NCBI GenBank assembly: GCA_036898135.1
Contig: CM072513.1
Location: 11,229,602 to 11,293,601 of the forward strand
Length of the DNA stretch: 64,000 nucleotides
From: Oncomelania hupensis
Lineage: Eukaryota; Mollusca; Gastropoda; Littorinimorpha; Pomatiopsidae
Reading direction: 5' to 3'
Part shown: piece after piece, positions 37,901 through 64,000 of the stretch
Numbering within the stretch: the stretch's first letter is position 1
Layout of the letters: each line of letters begins with the position of its first letter
Program-made: the position numbers and the translations under genes
Notes under the pieces: model-generated
Seen by the model: only the letters and a program-made list of their open reading frames with translations
The model's database searches: none
Told to the model about the DNA's origin: nothing

Positions 37901-38744
37901 ATGCAAGAAAGCGAGTTTTAATGCATGCGATTTCAAGCCCATGCATTTTCTGTAGTATGTTTTTTGAGCGTGTTCAGTGTTTAGTTTAAGCAGTATAATG
38001 AACGCAAGAAGACAACATAATTATGTAGTGAGTTTATAGAAATACAATTAATTGGTGTGTAAAATATAATGGTGAGACGTTATAACCTGTTGCAAGTTAC
38101 AGTTCGTTATATAAGGCACCATTTCGAGAGTAAAGACCAGAGAAAAGAGACACATTCTATGGACATATGTCTTTGTTACCCTTTTAAACATGAATGGAAG
38201 ATGCAACAACCACGCTATCAACATTATCAACAACCATTACAACTACCAACTTACTACTGTAAGTTAAGAAGATAGTTTGCATTTCTGTAATTAATGGTAG
38301 TAATGGCTCAGGGTAAGACTGAGAAGTTCACATGATGTCAGTAATGCTTTAAAAGTTTGCATCGTCCTTTTAACTAGGAAAACAATTAGTAGCATTACCC
38401 TGTACTGTCGTCAGATGAGGAGAATCATTTGTAGAAAAAAATTAAAAGATAACTTTGGCAAAGAGCTTTTGGTTTTACATCAAATTTGAATATGAGTTAC
38501 CGGCTATAAATGGTGTTTTTGTGTTATGAATGTATGTTTATACAGGTGCAGTCTTTCCAAGGATGAGGTCTTGCAGCTGTATCGGCAAGGCAGTCACGCT
38601 GAGGCTGATGAATCCACAAACATTATGCTGCTTCCTGTATCTGAAATTGTCACCATGCAGACCCAAAACGTTGCTCTGTGGGCCCAAATCGCTCCTTCAG
38701 CAAAAGGCTGTGTTGTATTGTATAAACTTTGCCATGGTCTGTGA
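34906..38744 (+). CDS. NUDT22: NUDT22-type nudix hydrolase (complete, 4 exons)
   Basis: In mammals NUDT22 is a Mg-dependent UDP-glucose/UDP-galactose hydrolase giving UMP and sugar phosphate. Exons: 34906-35379, 36062-36169, 37680-37777, 38546-38744. They join to 292 residues (human about 303). The start MDPDVEIMF matches the vertebrate N-terminus. Conserved parts are WANRIRENPRLFNGTKFRVH, SLTDYREYLGTNWAPNA, DPMGVGAFVVTSDD, FLRRSHHCAEAPDMWDIPGG then HAEPE, AREIFHSILREVRDEV, PLLMGIGKNTTSGGRPSLEF and APSAKGCVVLYKL. The nudix box is noncanonical, as in the family: the Gly-x5-Glu half ends exon 1 and the ArgGlu-like half is in exon 2. The exon 1 donor (gag/gttgtc) is weak, but phase and homology support it. 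Confidence 0.95.
36191..36428. mobile_element. MITE-like inverted-repeat element in NUDT22 intron 2
   Basis: The ends carry imperfect inverted repeats of about 30 bases sharing GTCTGTTTAYGGTA (left near 36208, right near 36393-36408). The element is about 240 bp, non-coding and A/T-rich, beginning only about 20 bases after the exon 2 donor. No target duplication is clear. Confidence 0.5.
38084..38185 (+). repeat. Inverted partner of the 39.24-39.34 kb segment
   Basis: About 100 bases, roughly 90% identical to the reverse complement of 39240-39341. It lies in NUDT22 intron 3. Confidence 0.8.
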
Positions 38745-40160
38745 GCAAGAAACAAGAGAGAGCCAACATTAGGCAAACTTTAATTTCATATTAAGCCAAA
38801 AAGGTGTTGCATCAGAATATCGACATTAGGTAAGGGGTGATGAGGATCACTTTTGCCTTCCTGGTATACTTGCGCAGCTCTTTGAAGCTGGTAAGAACAA
38901 TGGCTTCACTTTTGAAGACTGCTCATTTCATGCAAAATAATAATAATAATCATACTATTAATAATAATAATACAGGATGCAATCGCGATTTTTTTTTCTC
39001 CAAGCGAACTCAAAGCATGGCGATCTGAAGAGATCACCATTACAGAAGGCGGAAGGGAAATCAATTGTTATTAGGATCCTATCCTATCCTATCCTGTCCC
39101 GTAACCCGGAGGTCGTTGGGGCACCACAGATGATCGTTTAACCAGCATACTCCCATCTTTCTCTGTTCTCAGCAGCCCTGATGGCTTCGCTCAGTGTCAA
39201 ACCAGTCCATTCTCGAATGTGTTGTCCTCCCAAGCAAGGGCAACAAAGACATATGTCTATAGAATATGTCTCTTTTCTCTGGTCTTTACTCTCGAAAGTT
39301 TCAAATGGTGCCTTATATAATGAACTGTAACTTGCAGCAGGTTGTTATTAGGATAGGATAGGATAGTCCAGAAAAGTCTTGTCCCTAAGTCCTGTAAGTT
39401 TCTCCATGCTGGGTTTGCGACCTGCGGCATAGGAAATGAGCACCATATCAACTGTGCTTCCAGGCCACAATGCTGTTGAAACTAAACATCGAATAATACC
39501 TTATCATCTATCAGTTACATGTTCATGAGAGTTCTTTTGCCTTTGTGGCTGTTGACGTTCTTCTTGTTTTTGAGAAAAAAATGTTACTGGCTTTTAACTC
39601 CAGCATTCTCTTTTAAACAGCATACTTTTATGTTGTGATTCATGCTTTTTTTCTTGACTGTTGATGGGAACTTTAGTGAGGTTGATATATAGCATTTATG
39701 TGTGGATTGCAGACCACAGAGGGTTTTAAAAGGTTAGAAATATTAAAAATTTTAATTGATTAAAATATAAAGTTTGCACGCAGCGTAAGCTTACAACAGC
39801 TATGAAGCAAAGCATCACCAATAAAATAGTTCTTTTCAGTTGAATCATTACTATGCAGTACTTGAGGGTTACAGGTAGCTTTGCTTTGGTAGTTGTGTTT
39901 GGGCTGAACATTTGTTACACATTCTAGATCAATTGCTATGAAAGATATGCTTGAAAGAGACATTGTTGTGAAAAGAAGTATAGTGCTATCTGCACTGAAT
40001 CATATATATTGTATGCATGTATGACCTCTTTCATGTCCAGGTGTCATCAAGTTGCATTTTTATGTCTATAGATTATGTTGTCTTCGTTATTATTGAAAAA
40101 AAGAGGTGTTCGGTGAGAGTTTGTGAAAGTTGACGGCGCAGTGAGTCAAAAGCATGCTAG
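38745..40160. other. NUDT22 3' flank and repeat DNA
   Basis: This stretch holds the NUDT22 3' UTR, an AAT-rich run near 38938-38972, a composite LINE insertion at 39078-39341, and otherwise unremarkable AT-rich DNA up to the piggyBac end. I recognise no exon. Confidence 0.5.
39078..39341 (-). mobile_element. Composite LINE 3'-end insertion with 13-bp target duplication
   Basis: It is flanked by ttgttattaggat at 39065-39077 and 39342-39354. The left part, 39078-39240, is the reverse complement of the LINE 3' end seen at 9.17-9.33 kb and 55.46-55.79 kb, including the CCTATC tail. The right part, 39240-39341, is an inverted copy of 38084-38185 and not part of the known LINE end. Confidence 0.8.
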
Positions 40161-40689
40161 CCCTTTCCCCACCAGCATATTTTACACCCTTTCCCTATCA
40201 GCTGGGTGGTTCACACCTGTACACTTTTATATAAATTAAATACTGGCTGGGTGGTTTAAACCCGTATACTAGTTAGTATAGTTACATTGTCAAAGCAACC
40301 AATTTGGTTTGGCATTTCATTTCAAGAGTGACTTCCCTTTATTACATTTGTGTTCCCTTTGTTTAGAGTGACTTCCCTTTATTATAGACTTCTTCCTGCC
40401 ACATGCTGTTGTAGCTGAACTCAACTCAAGCCTGTGAAAGAACAATTGGTTTTATGGTCCTCCTGTTTTCAGACAGGTAAGACTTAGTGTCAGTTTGTGT
40501 GTGTGTATGTGTGTTTTGCTGTGCTGTGTGAATTCAATCTTGTTCTTGTTGAAGCTATAGTCTAAACAGAAAGAAGTTTAATTGATGAGAGTTAGGTAGA
40601 TTTTGCATTGTGCTTTGTCAATAGGCTTATCATGTTCCGACATGCCAGCAGGTGTACATTTATTGTTGTTTTTTTTTTCAGTGGTCAAG

Positions 40690-42486
40690 ATGTCCAGAAA
40701 CCTGTTCCAGGTTTTTGGTGCAGGCACACAAGACAGTGATGAATCAGAGATGAGTGACGAACAAGACCTCTCAGATGAGGATGAGACCTACGTACCACCA
40801 GAACCTGACCCAGACGATTCATACGAATCTGACTCGAGTAATGGCTTAGACACGGAGGAACCCGTTCGTAGACCAATAGCGGCAACGGATCCCGATGATG
40901 GTCCTAACAAGATCATTCTTGGGAAAGACAAGGTGACACAGTGGAACACAAAACCATTTCCAGAAGCTCGCACTCCTGCTAAAAACTTGCTGAAAATACC
41001 TAAGAACAGAATCCCCAACACGGATCATGTGACGTCCCCTGGAGACGCTTTCTCATTGTTCATCAATGATAAGATGATCCGGATGATTGTCCACTTTACA
41101 AACAAAGATGGACAAAGGGGCAAGGGAGACCAATGGAAGATGACAGATGACATCGAAATGAAAGCATTTATTGGCTGCTAGCTACACACGGGAAGCATGC
41201 ACCAGAACATGATATGCTTGGAACTCTTGTTCAACTTTGTTGAAGGCAACCCATTGCTCCGTGCAGCCTTCTCAAAAAACAGGTTCAGTCACCTGCTAAA
41301 CCATCTGCGCTTTGATGACAAGGAAACGAGGACACCACGACAAAAACGTGACAAGTTTGCTCACATACGTGAACTCTGGGATCTCTTCCTTTTGAACCTC
41401 AGCAGGCACTACCACCCTGGCCAAAGCATTACAGTTGATGAGCAGCTTGTACCCTTCCGTGGCCGATGTCCATTCATCCAATACATCCCAAGTAAGCCAG
41501 ATAAATATGGGATCAAAATTTTCTGGGTATGTGACAGCGAAACAAAATATCCACTCAGGGGATTCCCATACCTTGGGCGAGAGCAAACTGGGCCCCGTCC
41601 AGTTACAGAGAACAATGTTGCCATTGGAACCAACACAGTTCTCAAGCTGACAGAGGACTTCACAGAAAGTGGGAGAAATGTCACGTGTGACAACTTCTTT
41701 ACCAACCTTGATCTGGCGGAACGACTGGTGAAGAAGAACTTGACCCTTGTGGGGACCATCAGAAGAAACAAACCAGTTTTGCCGGAAACCTTTCAAGCCA
41801 AAAAGAATCTACCGCTAGGAGAGTCAGCTTTCCTGTTCCGGAAGGAAACGACACTGGTGTCCTATCAGAGCAAGAGAGCAAAGAACGTTCTACTATTGAG
41901 CACAATGCACTCTGCTCCTGAAAGGTGCGAGGCAAGTGGCAAGCCTGAAATTGTCCTCGTCTACAACAAGACAAAGGGAGGCATAGATGCCTTAGACCAG
42001 ATGGCCCATGCCTTCACAGTGAAGCGGAAAACAAAGAGATGGCCACTGGTCATCTTTTTCAACATGGTTGACCTCAGCACCATTGCTGCCAGGGTAATCT
42101 GGCAAGCAAAGCTACCAGAAGACAAGTTGTCGCATGAAGACAACCGGCAGTTGTTCATCATAGCAGCTGCACGAGAGTTTGTGATTCAGCAGATTCAAAG
42201 GCGCACAGCAGTACCAACTCTCAACCTGCCAATCAAACAGAACATGGACAGTGTTTTGAAAACTCTTCTCCCAACAGCTTCAATGCCAGCCGCTACTTCC
42301 ACCCCCATGAATCAAAGGAAGAGGTCCAAACCAGAAGCAGCTTCACAGTCAGAGCCCAAAAAACAAAAGCGTTGTTCTCTGTGTCCTGCAAAGAGAGACA
42401 GAAAGACAAAAACCTGCTGCCCTAAGTGTGACCGTCACATTTGCAAAGACCACACAGTGGTGATGTGCACCAACTGTTCTGAATGA
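40690..42486 (+). pseudogene. piggyBac transposase with one in-frame stop
   Basis: Reading from the ATG at 40690 (MSRNLFQVFGAGTQ), 163 codons run to TAG at 41179-41181, after which the same frame continues to 42486. The whole frame is 598 sense/stop codons, typical for PGBD4-like transposases. After an acidic N-terminus, the DDD catalytic Asp residues are all present: TVDEQ (about 249), TCDNFF (about 333) and GGIDALDQ (about 431). The C-terminus has the Cys-rich cross-brace region (CSLCPAKRD, CCPKCDRHICKDH, CTNCSE). The interruption follows EMKAFIGC, where the family continues with hydrophobic residues, so it looks like a single nonsense change. Apart from that stop, no other lesion is visible. 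Confidence 0.9.
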
Positions 42487-42758
42487 CTTTTTTGTTTCCT
42501 CATTTCACTGCTATGAAGGATTGACTCCTCTTTTACATATGTGGATCAATGTTTTGATGTAAGATAAACTGTTTGAATACTGTTGTGCCATTCTGTTTCA
42601 TTTGGTGTACAGATGTTATCCACCCAGCCAGTAGCGCTGTATAGAAAAAGTGTACGGGTGTGAAACACCCACCCAGTAGACACCGGGTAATTTTTTTAAA
42701 ATGTTTATTTTTTCTCAAACTATAAAAAACAAATACATGTCACATTGTCAAAGTATTC

Positions 42759-42764
42759 AATAAA
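42759..42764 (+). promoter_or_regulatory. piggyBac polyadenylation signal
   Basis: AATAAA about 270 bases after the transposase stop and inside the transposon. Confidence 0.55.
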
Positions 42765-43199
42765 ACAAATTTGAAGATTACATGAAGTCTTGTGTGTTAA
42801 ATCTTACATGTTTCAGAGTAACGTTAAAATGAATGGTGGAAATGGGTGTGTTACACCCAGCCGGTGGGGAAAGGGTTAATCCCAACAGGCTCGTAAATGT
42901 GCCACTTCTTAGGGTAGTTAAAAAGTCTCCTGCCTTCTTTTCTAGCCTCCTGATACATGGCAGACTGTTTCAATCATCTCTTCCTTGGTGTACTCTTTGA
43001 ACAACCCTGGGTTGTTTTCATTCAGATACTCTCTCAAGATTGTGGTTGCTGCTTTCATTGCCACACTGGTGTTGTTTGGGTGTTGCAGCTTGCAGATTAG
43101 CTGTTAATCCTTCTTCCAAAATTGAAGTGAAATGTTTCATTGTTTTGCTTTCGTGCTTAGCTGGTATTGAAGCAGATGACGTCAATCATATAAGATGTC

Positions 43200-43625
43200 C
43201 AGAGGTGCCAACCAGTACGAATTGATCGTATTTAATTCCGTCGAAGTGAATTAAATACGGAAATACGGTAGCTTTTATAAAAATACGGAGGAAAAGTTGC
43301 CGATCGTTTATCTTTGCCAGCGGTGCTTCTGTACTGGTTTCTGGTCTCATAATAGTACTCCTGCACTCACTGAACCTCGCTGTGTTCAACAAGCTGATTT
43401 TCTTGGTGATTTTAGAGTAAAACAAGTGTGGTGTTCAACAAGCTGATTTTTATCGTGATTTTAGAGGATTGAAAATAGCCTTCTGTTTCAGAGGGAAGCC
43501 TGTCGTTACTTTATAGTGTCATAGGCTAGGTTTCGCGAGAAAAAAAAAATACTGACAAGTGTTAAAAAATACTGACAAACGGGTCCGGAAATACTGACAA
43601 GAAGATTAGGGGGTTGGCACCTCTG
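43200..43625. mobile_element. Non-autonomous DNA transposon (hAT-like MITE)
   Basis: 426 bp with inverted ends cagaggtgccaacc, directly flanked by gatgtc on both sides (43194-43199 and 43626-43631). The interior has inverted words (AATACGGAAATACGG, ATACTGACAA repeated three times) and no coding potential. The CAG..CTG ends are hAT-like, but hAT elements usually duplicate 8 bases rather than 6, so the superfamily is open. Confidence 0.75.
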
Positions 43626-45600
43626 GATGTCTGTAATCTTACGACTATGAGACTAAGCCTAACATTCATTACTGTTACCCCCGTTTTGCAAGTATTTTCA
43701 TCTGTGATTTATCAAGTACTGTGGTAGGTGGGTTTTAGTCACATGCTACTTGGCCATTGAGAAAAGAGGACATTTGTGGGAATTGATAAATTGCTTTGTG
43801 ATTGTTCTTGTGCAATAGTCTCCATTTTACCATTTGTTCTTACAGCCATCATGCTGAAGAATTTAACATTTGATGTGAGATGGCCTGCGTGTATGTGCGA
43901 GGATGTGCATTTGTGTGTTGAAGCAAGGAGGAGCGTGAGAGGCAATACAGTACACTAATAAGAGTGAGCGATGGATTGAGAAAGAAAGTAGTTATAACAG
44001 TTGTTGGCTGGATCTATCTGTGTGTGTTAAGTACATTTTCACAATTAGCTCATTTCATTGTATAAATTACTTTTATTAAGACCATGCCAGAGGCGATTTT
44101 TGCATTTCGTTGACCATATTTTTATTTTTGTTATTTATTGTTGTTTGTTCTCTGTACTCCGAGGCAGCAATGTTTTAGAATACTATTATTATTAACTATT
44201 ATTAACACAAGTGGGGCTCACAAGGGTTCATTACTAAAGTAGACTAAAAATAAAAAAACTATATTTTAGGTTTGTTTTCTCTAAATGTGGGATGAATAAA
44301 ATTTATCTGAATTTTGAATTTGTTTTATTCTTTTTAGTTGTAAAATGGGTTCATTTAAAAAAAAAAAAAAATTTTTTAATAACTTCACAGCCATACTGTG
44401 GGATGAAACATTCACATAATGTTCAAACTCATTTTCTGATGCTCTTTTATTCAAATCAAACAAAGAATAAGTCAGTCACAAAGGTATAGTATCATACATA
44501 GTAATCGCTTAAAATGTAATTGAAATGTTTACAACATGTCCAAAATAATTACACTAACATACATAATAGTAACAAAGTTGAGATGTTGAGAAGGAGGTTT
44601 AACATACTAAATAAATTTTAAAAAATTCTTCGTTAACATTTGTAATCTTCAACAATGGATTTGGAAAAACGTACTTGAAAGACATATATATATATGCAAT
44701 GTCAAAAACACAACAATTCTTCTTAACCTTTGATTATGTAAGACCTAAACCAACAAAACATTAAACAAAAACAAACAAAAAAACACAAAAAAATTTAAAC
44801 AAAGCATATGTAATTATGTAAGTACATAAACCAACAAAACATTTTTTAAATTTAAAATATAACAATTTAAACAAAGCATACTTAATACTGCAAAAGTTTT
44901 GAGGACATATTTTGAGCTGGCTTTAAGTTAGTAGTTAACCTTCCCGCTCTCACCCCCCAACCCCTCCACCTTAACCCCCGTCTATCATACAGTTATAATT
45001 GTCCAACTATTTTAGCCAGTTAATATAATTGTACATCATATTGGTAACTAATGCAAGATCAATAGGTTTATTTTAACAGTTGTTTATTTACAAGAAAGAA
45101 AGAAAAAAAAGGTTGTTTTTAAAAGGCATGATATTTACAATTATCACAGACAAGTTTATCACACCAAAGACTGGTTAGTACCACAAAAGTATCACAGTTA
45201 AAGAGGTAGTAACATAAAAAAAAATTATGTGATTATTATATCCACAGCGATCAAATAAATACTTTCTACAGAAAAGAAGCTGAATATTTTTTTAAAATTT
45301 AAGTTTAGAAAGGAAATAAACAACATTTGGAACTAAGCTTGTTAGCTTATTAATATTAGTCAAGATCAACAAAAGCAAAACGCCATGCAATCCCTTACAC
45401 TGTCAATTTGACACAAACAATTCATAAACAGCAAGTTCACACCACAATAGTGAAATACACTGTGAGCAAACAATTTATAATACTTGCATAGTCCTTGGAT
45501 TTTCTGTAACTACAGTAGTCTCGTTTAATCACCCATTCAGAACTTGGTAAATTCACAACATATTGAATGCAAAACGACACTCCCATCAACTGAGCATTTA

Positions 45601-45606
45601 TTTATT
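45601..45606 (-). promoter_or_regulatory. Candidate polyadenylation signal of the EGF/TSP1 gene
   Basis: AATAAA on the minus strand, 155 bases after the stop codon at 45761. Confidence 0.5.
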
Positions 45607-45760
45607 TTATTTTAAAGTTCTTATATAGCATTTGAGATTTTGACTTTTGGCGTTTTCAGGTTTTAGTGTTTGTTTAAACTAGTCCATACAGTTCAATTGT
45701 TGCTGTTCATGAAGATTATGCATGCGTTTATTGTCTTAAAAAATCGTTCTGAGACTATTG

Positions 45761-62300
<16,540 letters not shown>

Positions 62301-62394
62301 CTGTAAAACCAAATTGTTGCATTGCACAAACTAAAACTGGACACATATTTAACTATAGTTTGACAAACTTCAAGTATTAACTTGCCAACAATGC

Positions 62395-62700
62395 CTAGTT
62401 AGAGATAGCTTGGTCCAACACATCCTAGAATACACTGGTCTGTAGTCTGGGACCCACACCAGCACAACCTGGAAGCTACCCTTGAGTCCATACAACGTAG
62501 CACAGCACGCAGATGACTCGGACATGGTCAAGAGTCTTCAGCTTGGAACAGTTACACAACTACGCAGAACAGTTGACAAGGTGTGCATGATGTACACAAT
62601 TCTGCATGGCCTTGTTGACCTCGTTCCAACCCTCCAGCACTCAGAACATCCGTTCTGAATCAACTGCATGAGGACTAACTAAAAACTCACGGACTGGCAA
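62395..62700 (+). mobile_element. LINE RT C-terminal fragment
   Basis: A degraded frame with LEYTGLVWDPH near 62429 and CMMYTILHGLVDLVP near 62585, typical of the RT C-terminus in Jockey-type LINEs. It has several frame breaks. Confidence 0.7.
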
Positions 62701-62789
62701 ACCTTGAACAAAGTTTTAAAACTTTAAATAACATCAAACTGGTCTATCTGATAATGATAAAAAAGGGACAATAAAGCGCCAAAAATCAA

Positions 62790-62895
62790 ACTGGCACAAC
62801 CCAGGCGGAGGAACGAGGTCAACAAGGTTGTGCAGAACGGTGTACACCAGGCACATCTTGTCAACTGTTCTGCGGAGTTGTTCTGGCAGAGTTTC
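62790..62895 (-). mobile_element. Inverted fragment of the same LINE
   Basis: The reverse complement resembles the 62535-62630 part of the previous fragment (words for MCLVYTVLHNLVDLVP). Confidence 0.65.
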
Positions 62896-62944
62896 CACAG
62901 TACTCTGAAGAAGAAGAATGAAGAAGCAGAGGAAGAAGTATGAC

Positions 62945-63780
62945 AGCCTACTAGCCCCAAAACCTGATAATTACAAATATCATGAAATCATTACAAATAT
63001 CATGGGCTAATTCCAATTATTAAGGGATAATTACAATTATCATTGCAAAATTACAAATATCTTATCGTGACCATGTTTCATTTTCAGCTTTGGCTCTAAC
63101 AGTCCCTTTGGAAATGCTCCAAAACCGAAAATTTTAATTATCACATAATAATTACAATTTTCACTTGATAATTACAATTTTTACGTGATCATGCTTAATT
63201 CTGGCTGAGGTGGCTTACTAGCACCACAACTCGCATTTATAGGTATGTGATCATGGTAATTAACACGTGTTCTGTGTAATTCACATATAATGGCCTACTA
63301 GTGCCAAAACCTGATAATTACAAATGATTGATTGATTGATTGATTGTTGCTTTAGGTCCAGCGGACTCTTCCGAGCCAAATCAGGACCGGACAACCCCCA
63401 ATCCACATAAAAGATCTGCCGAAACAACCCTAGTGTGAAAATTGAATGCCCTCCACCAGCCAGTCACTTTACAATAAAGACATCCCGATAATTACAAATA
63501 TCACAGGATAATTACAAATAGAAATATGAACGACATATTTACAATAACAAGTACAAATTATAATTGTCAAGTGAAAATTAAAATTTTCTGTTTTGGCACA
63601 TTTCCAGAGGAACTGTTACAACCAAAACTGGCAATTAAACCTGATCACGTGAACATATTTGTAATTTTTCAATGAAAATTAATTATCCCTTGATAAATGT
63701 AATAATCCCATGATATTCATAATTAGCTCACGATATTTGTAATTATTAGGTTCTGGCACTAGGAAGGCATGGCAAATACT
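62945..63780. repeat. AT-rich imperfect inverted repeat split by a SINE
   Basis: The left arm (about 62945-63215) and right arm (about 63490-63775) are rough inverted copies built on GATAATTACAAATATCATG words, bounded by TACTAGCCCCAAAACCTGAT and its inverse. It looks like a foldback or MITE-type element. Confidence 0.65.
63326..63486 (-). mobile_element. SINE with CAAT-repeat tail, copy 2
   Basis: A 5'-truncated inverted copy of the SINE at 6232-6460, flanked by a 13-bp target duplication gataattacaaat (63313-63325 and 63487-63499). The tail appears as ATTG units at 63326-63346. Confidence 0.9.
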
Positions 63781-63893
63781 GATAATTATTAATTAACACT
63801 TTGGATTACTGGTATCTCTGTAAATTAAAAAGAACACATGTTAATTTCAATTATCTTGTGATACTGGTAACTCTCAGTTTGGGTGCTAGTTAA

Positions 63894-63965
63894 GAAGAAG
63901 AAGAAGAAGAAGAAATAGAAGAAGATGAAGAAAAATTAAGAGGAAGAATAAGAAAAAGAAGAATG
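63894..63965. repeat. GAA-rich low-complexity run
   Basis: Degenerate GAA/AAG repeats near the window end. No gene is visible from 62301 to 64000. Confidence 0.85.
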
Positions 63966-64000
63966 GGTTTTGGCCCACATGTACCAGTAAATGAGTATTG

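Larger units (their letters stand above)
40161..42875 (+). mobile_element. piggyBac transposon, nearly intact
   Basis: A 2715-bp element with 13-base terminal inverted repeats ccctttccccacc at 40161 and, inverted, ending at 42875. TTAA follows the right end (42876-42879), but CTAG precedes the left end. A second, TIR-like ccctttccc at 40196 and subterminal GCTGGGTGG motifs repeat near both ends. It encodes one transposase with a premature stop. A 5' UTR intron (donor after 40476, acceptor 40680) is plausible. Confidence 0.9.
42880..45760. other. Gene-poor stretch between piggyBac and the EGF/TSP1 gene
   Basis: It holds one MITE (43200-43625), then AT-rich sequence with short poly-A and TA runs. 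An AATAAA on the minus strand at 45601-45606 is 155 bases past the EGF/TSP1 stop. I recognise no other exon. Confidence 0.5.

Noticed and set aside
41296..41796. 166-codon minus-strand frame
   Set aside because: It is an antisense shadow of the piggyBac transposase.

Overview
The window is nuclear DNA of an animal, most likely a marine gastropod or another mollusc. The genes are split by many GT-AG introns, the orthologues are typical animal genes (AP-5 adaptor, ciliary radial spoke, mitoribosome), there are short TTAGGG-type tracts, and much of the rest is LINE, SINE, BEL/Pao, piggyBac, mariner and minisatellite DNA. The mollusc assignment is inference from the repeat mix; 'animal' is secure.

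Layout: 2.3-12.8 kb (-) holds a complete 13-exon AP5M1 gene with a decayed LINE in intron 2. 13.8-20.4 kb (+) holds a complete 5-exon MRPS18A gene, divergent from AP5M1. 20.8-28.6 kb (-) is an intact-looking LTR retrotransposon with 2.1-kb LTRs, a 5-bp target duplication and one long BEL/Pao-type gag ORF, but no pol. 29.1-32.5 kb (-) is a complete 5-exon RSPH9 gene. 34.9-38.7 kb (+) is a complete 4-exon NUDT22 gene, divergent from RSPH9. 40.2-42.9 kb (+) is a piggyBac transposon whose transposase has one in-frame stop. 45.8-62.3 kb (-) is the 3' part of a modular EGF/TSP1 membrane-protein gene (11 exons seen, start beyond the window). Its introns hold several LINE copies, two minisatellites and a tandem duplication of EGF exons. 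62.3-64 kb is broken repeat DNA.

The host genes do not form a pathway. They are unrelated housekeeping genes (endosomal trafficking, mitochondrial translation, cilium, nucleotide-sugar hydrolysis) arranged as two head-to-head pairs. Exon borders were placed by hand from GT-AG sites, reading phase and similarity to vertebrate orthologues; each complete gene adds up to an uninterrupted frame.

The most unusual items are the gag-only BEL/Pao element, the SINE that shares its 3' end with a LINE in the same window, a hairpin-forming inverted duplication inside that LINE, and the tandem EGF-exon duplication, where a duplicate copy preserves the empty site of a later LINE insertion.
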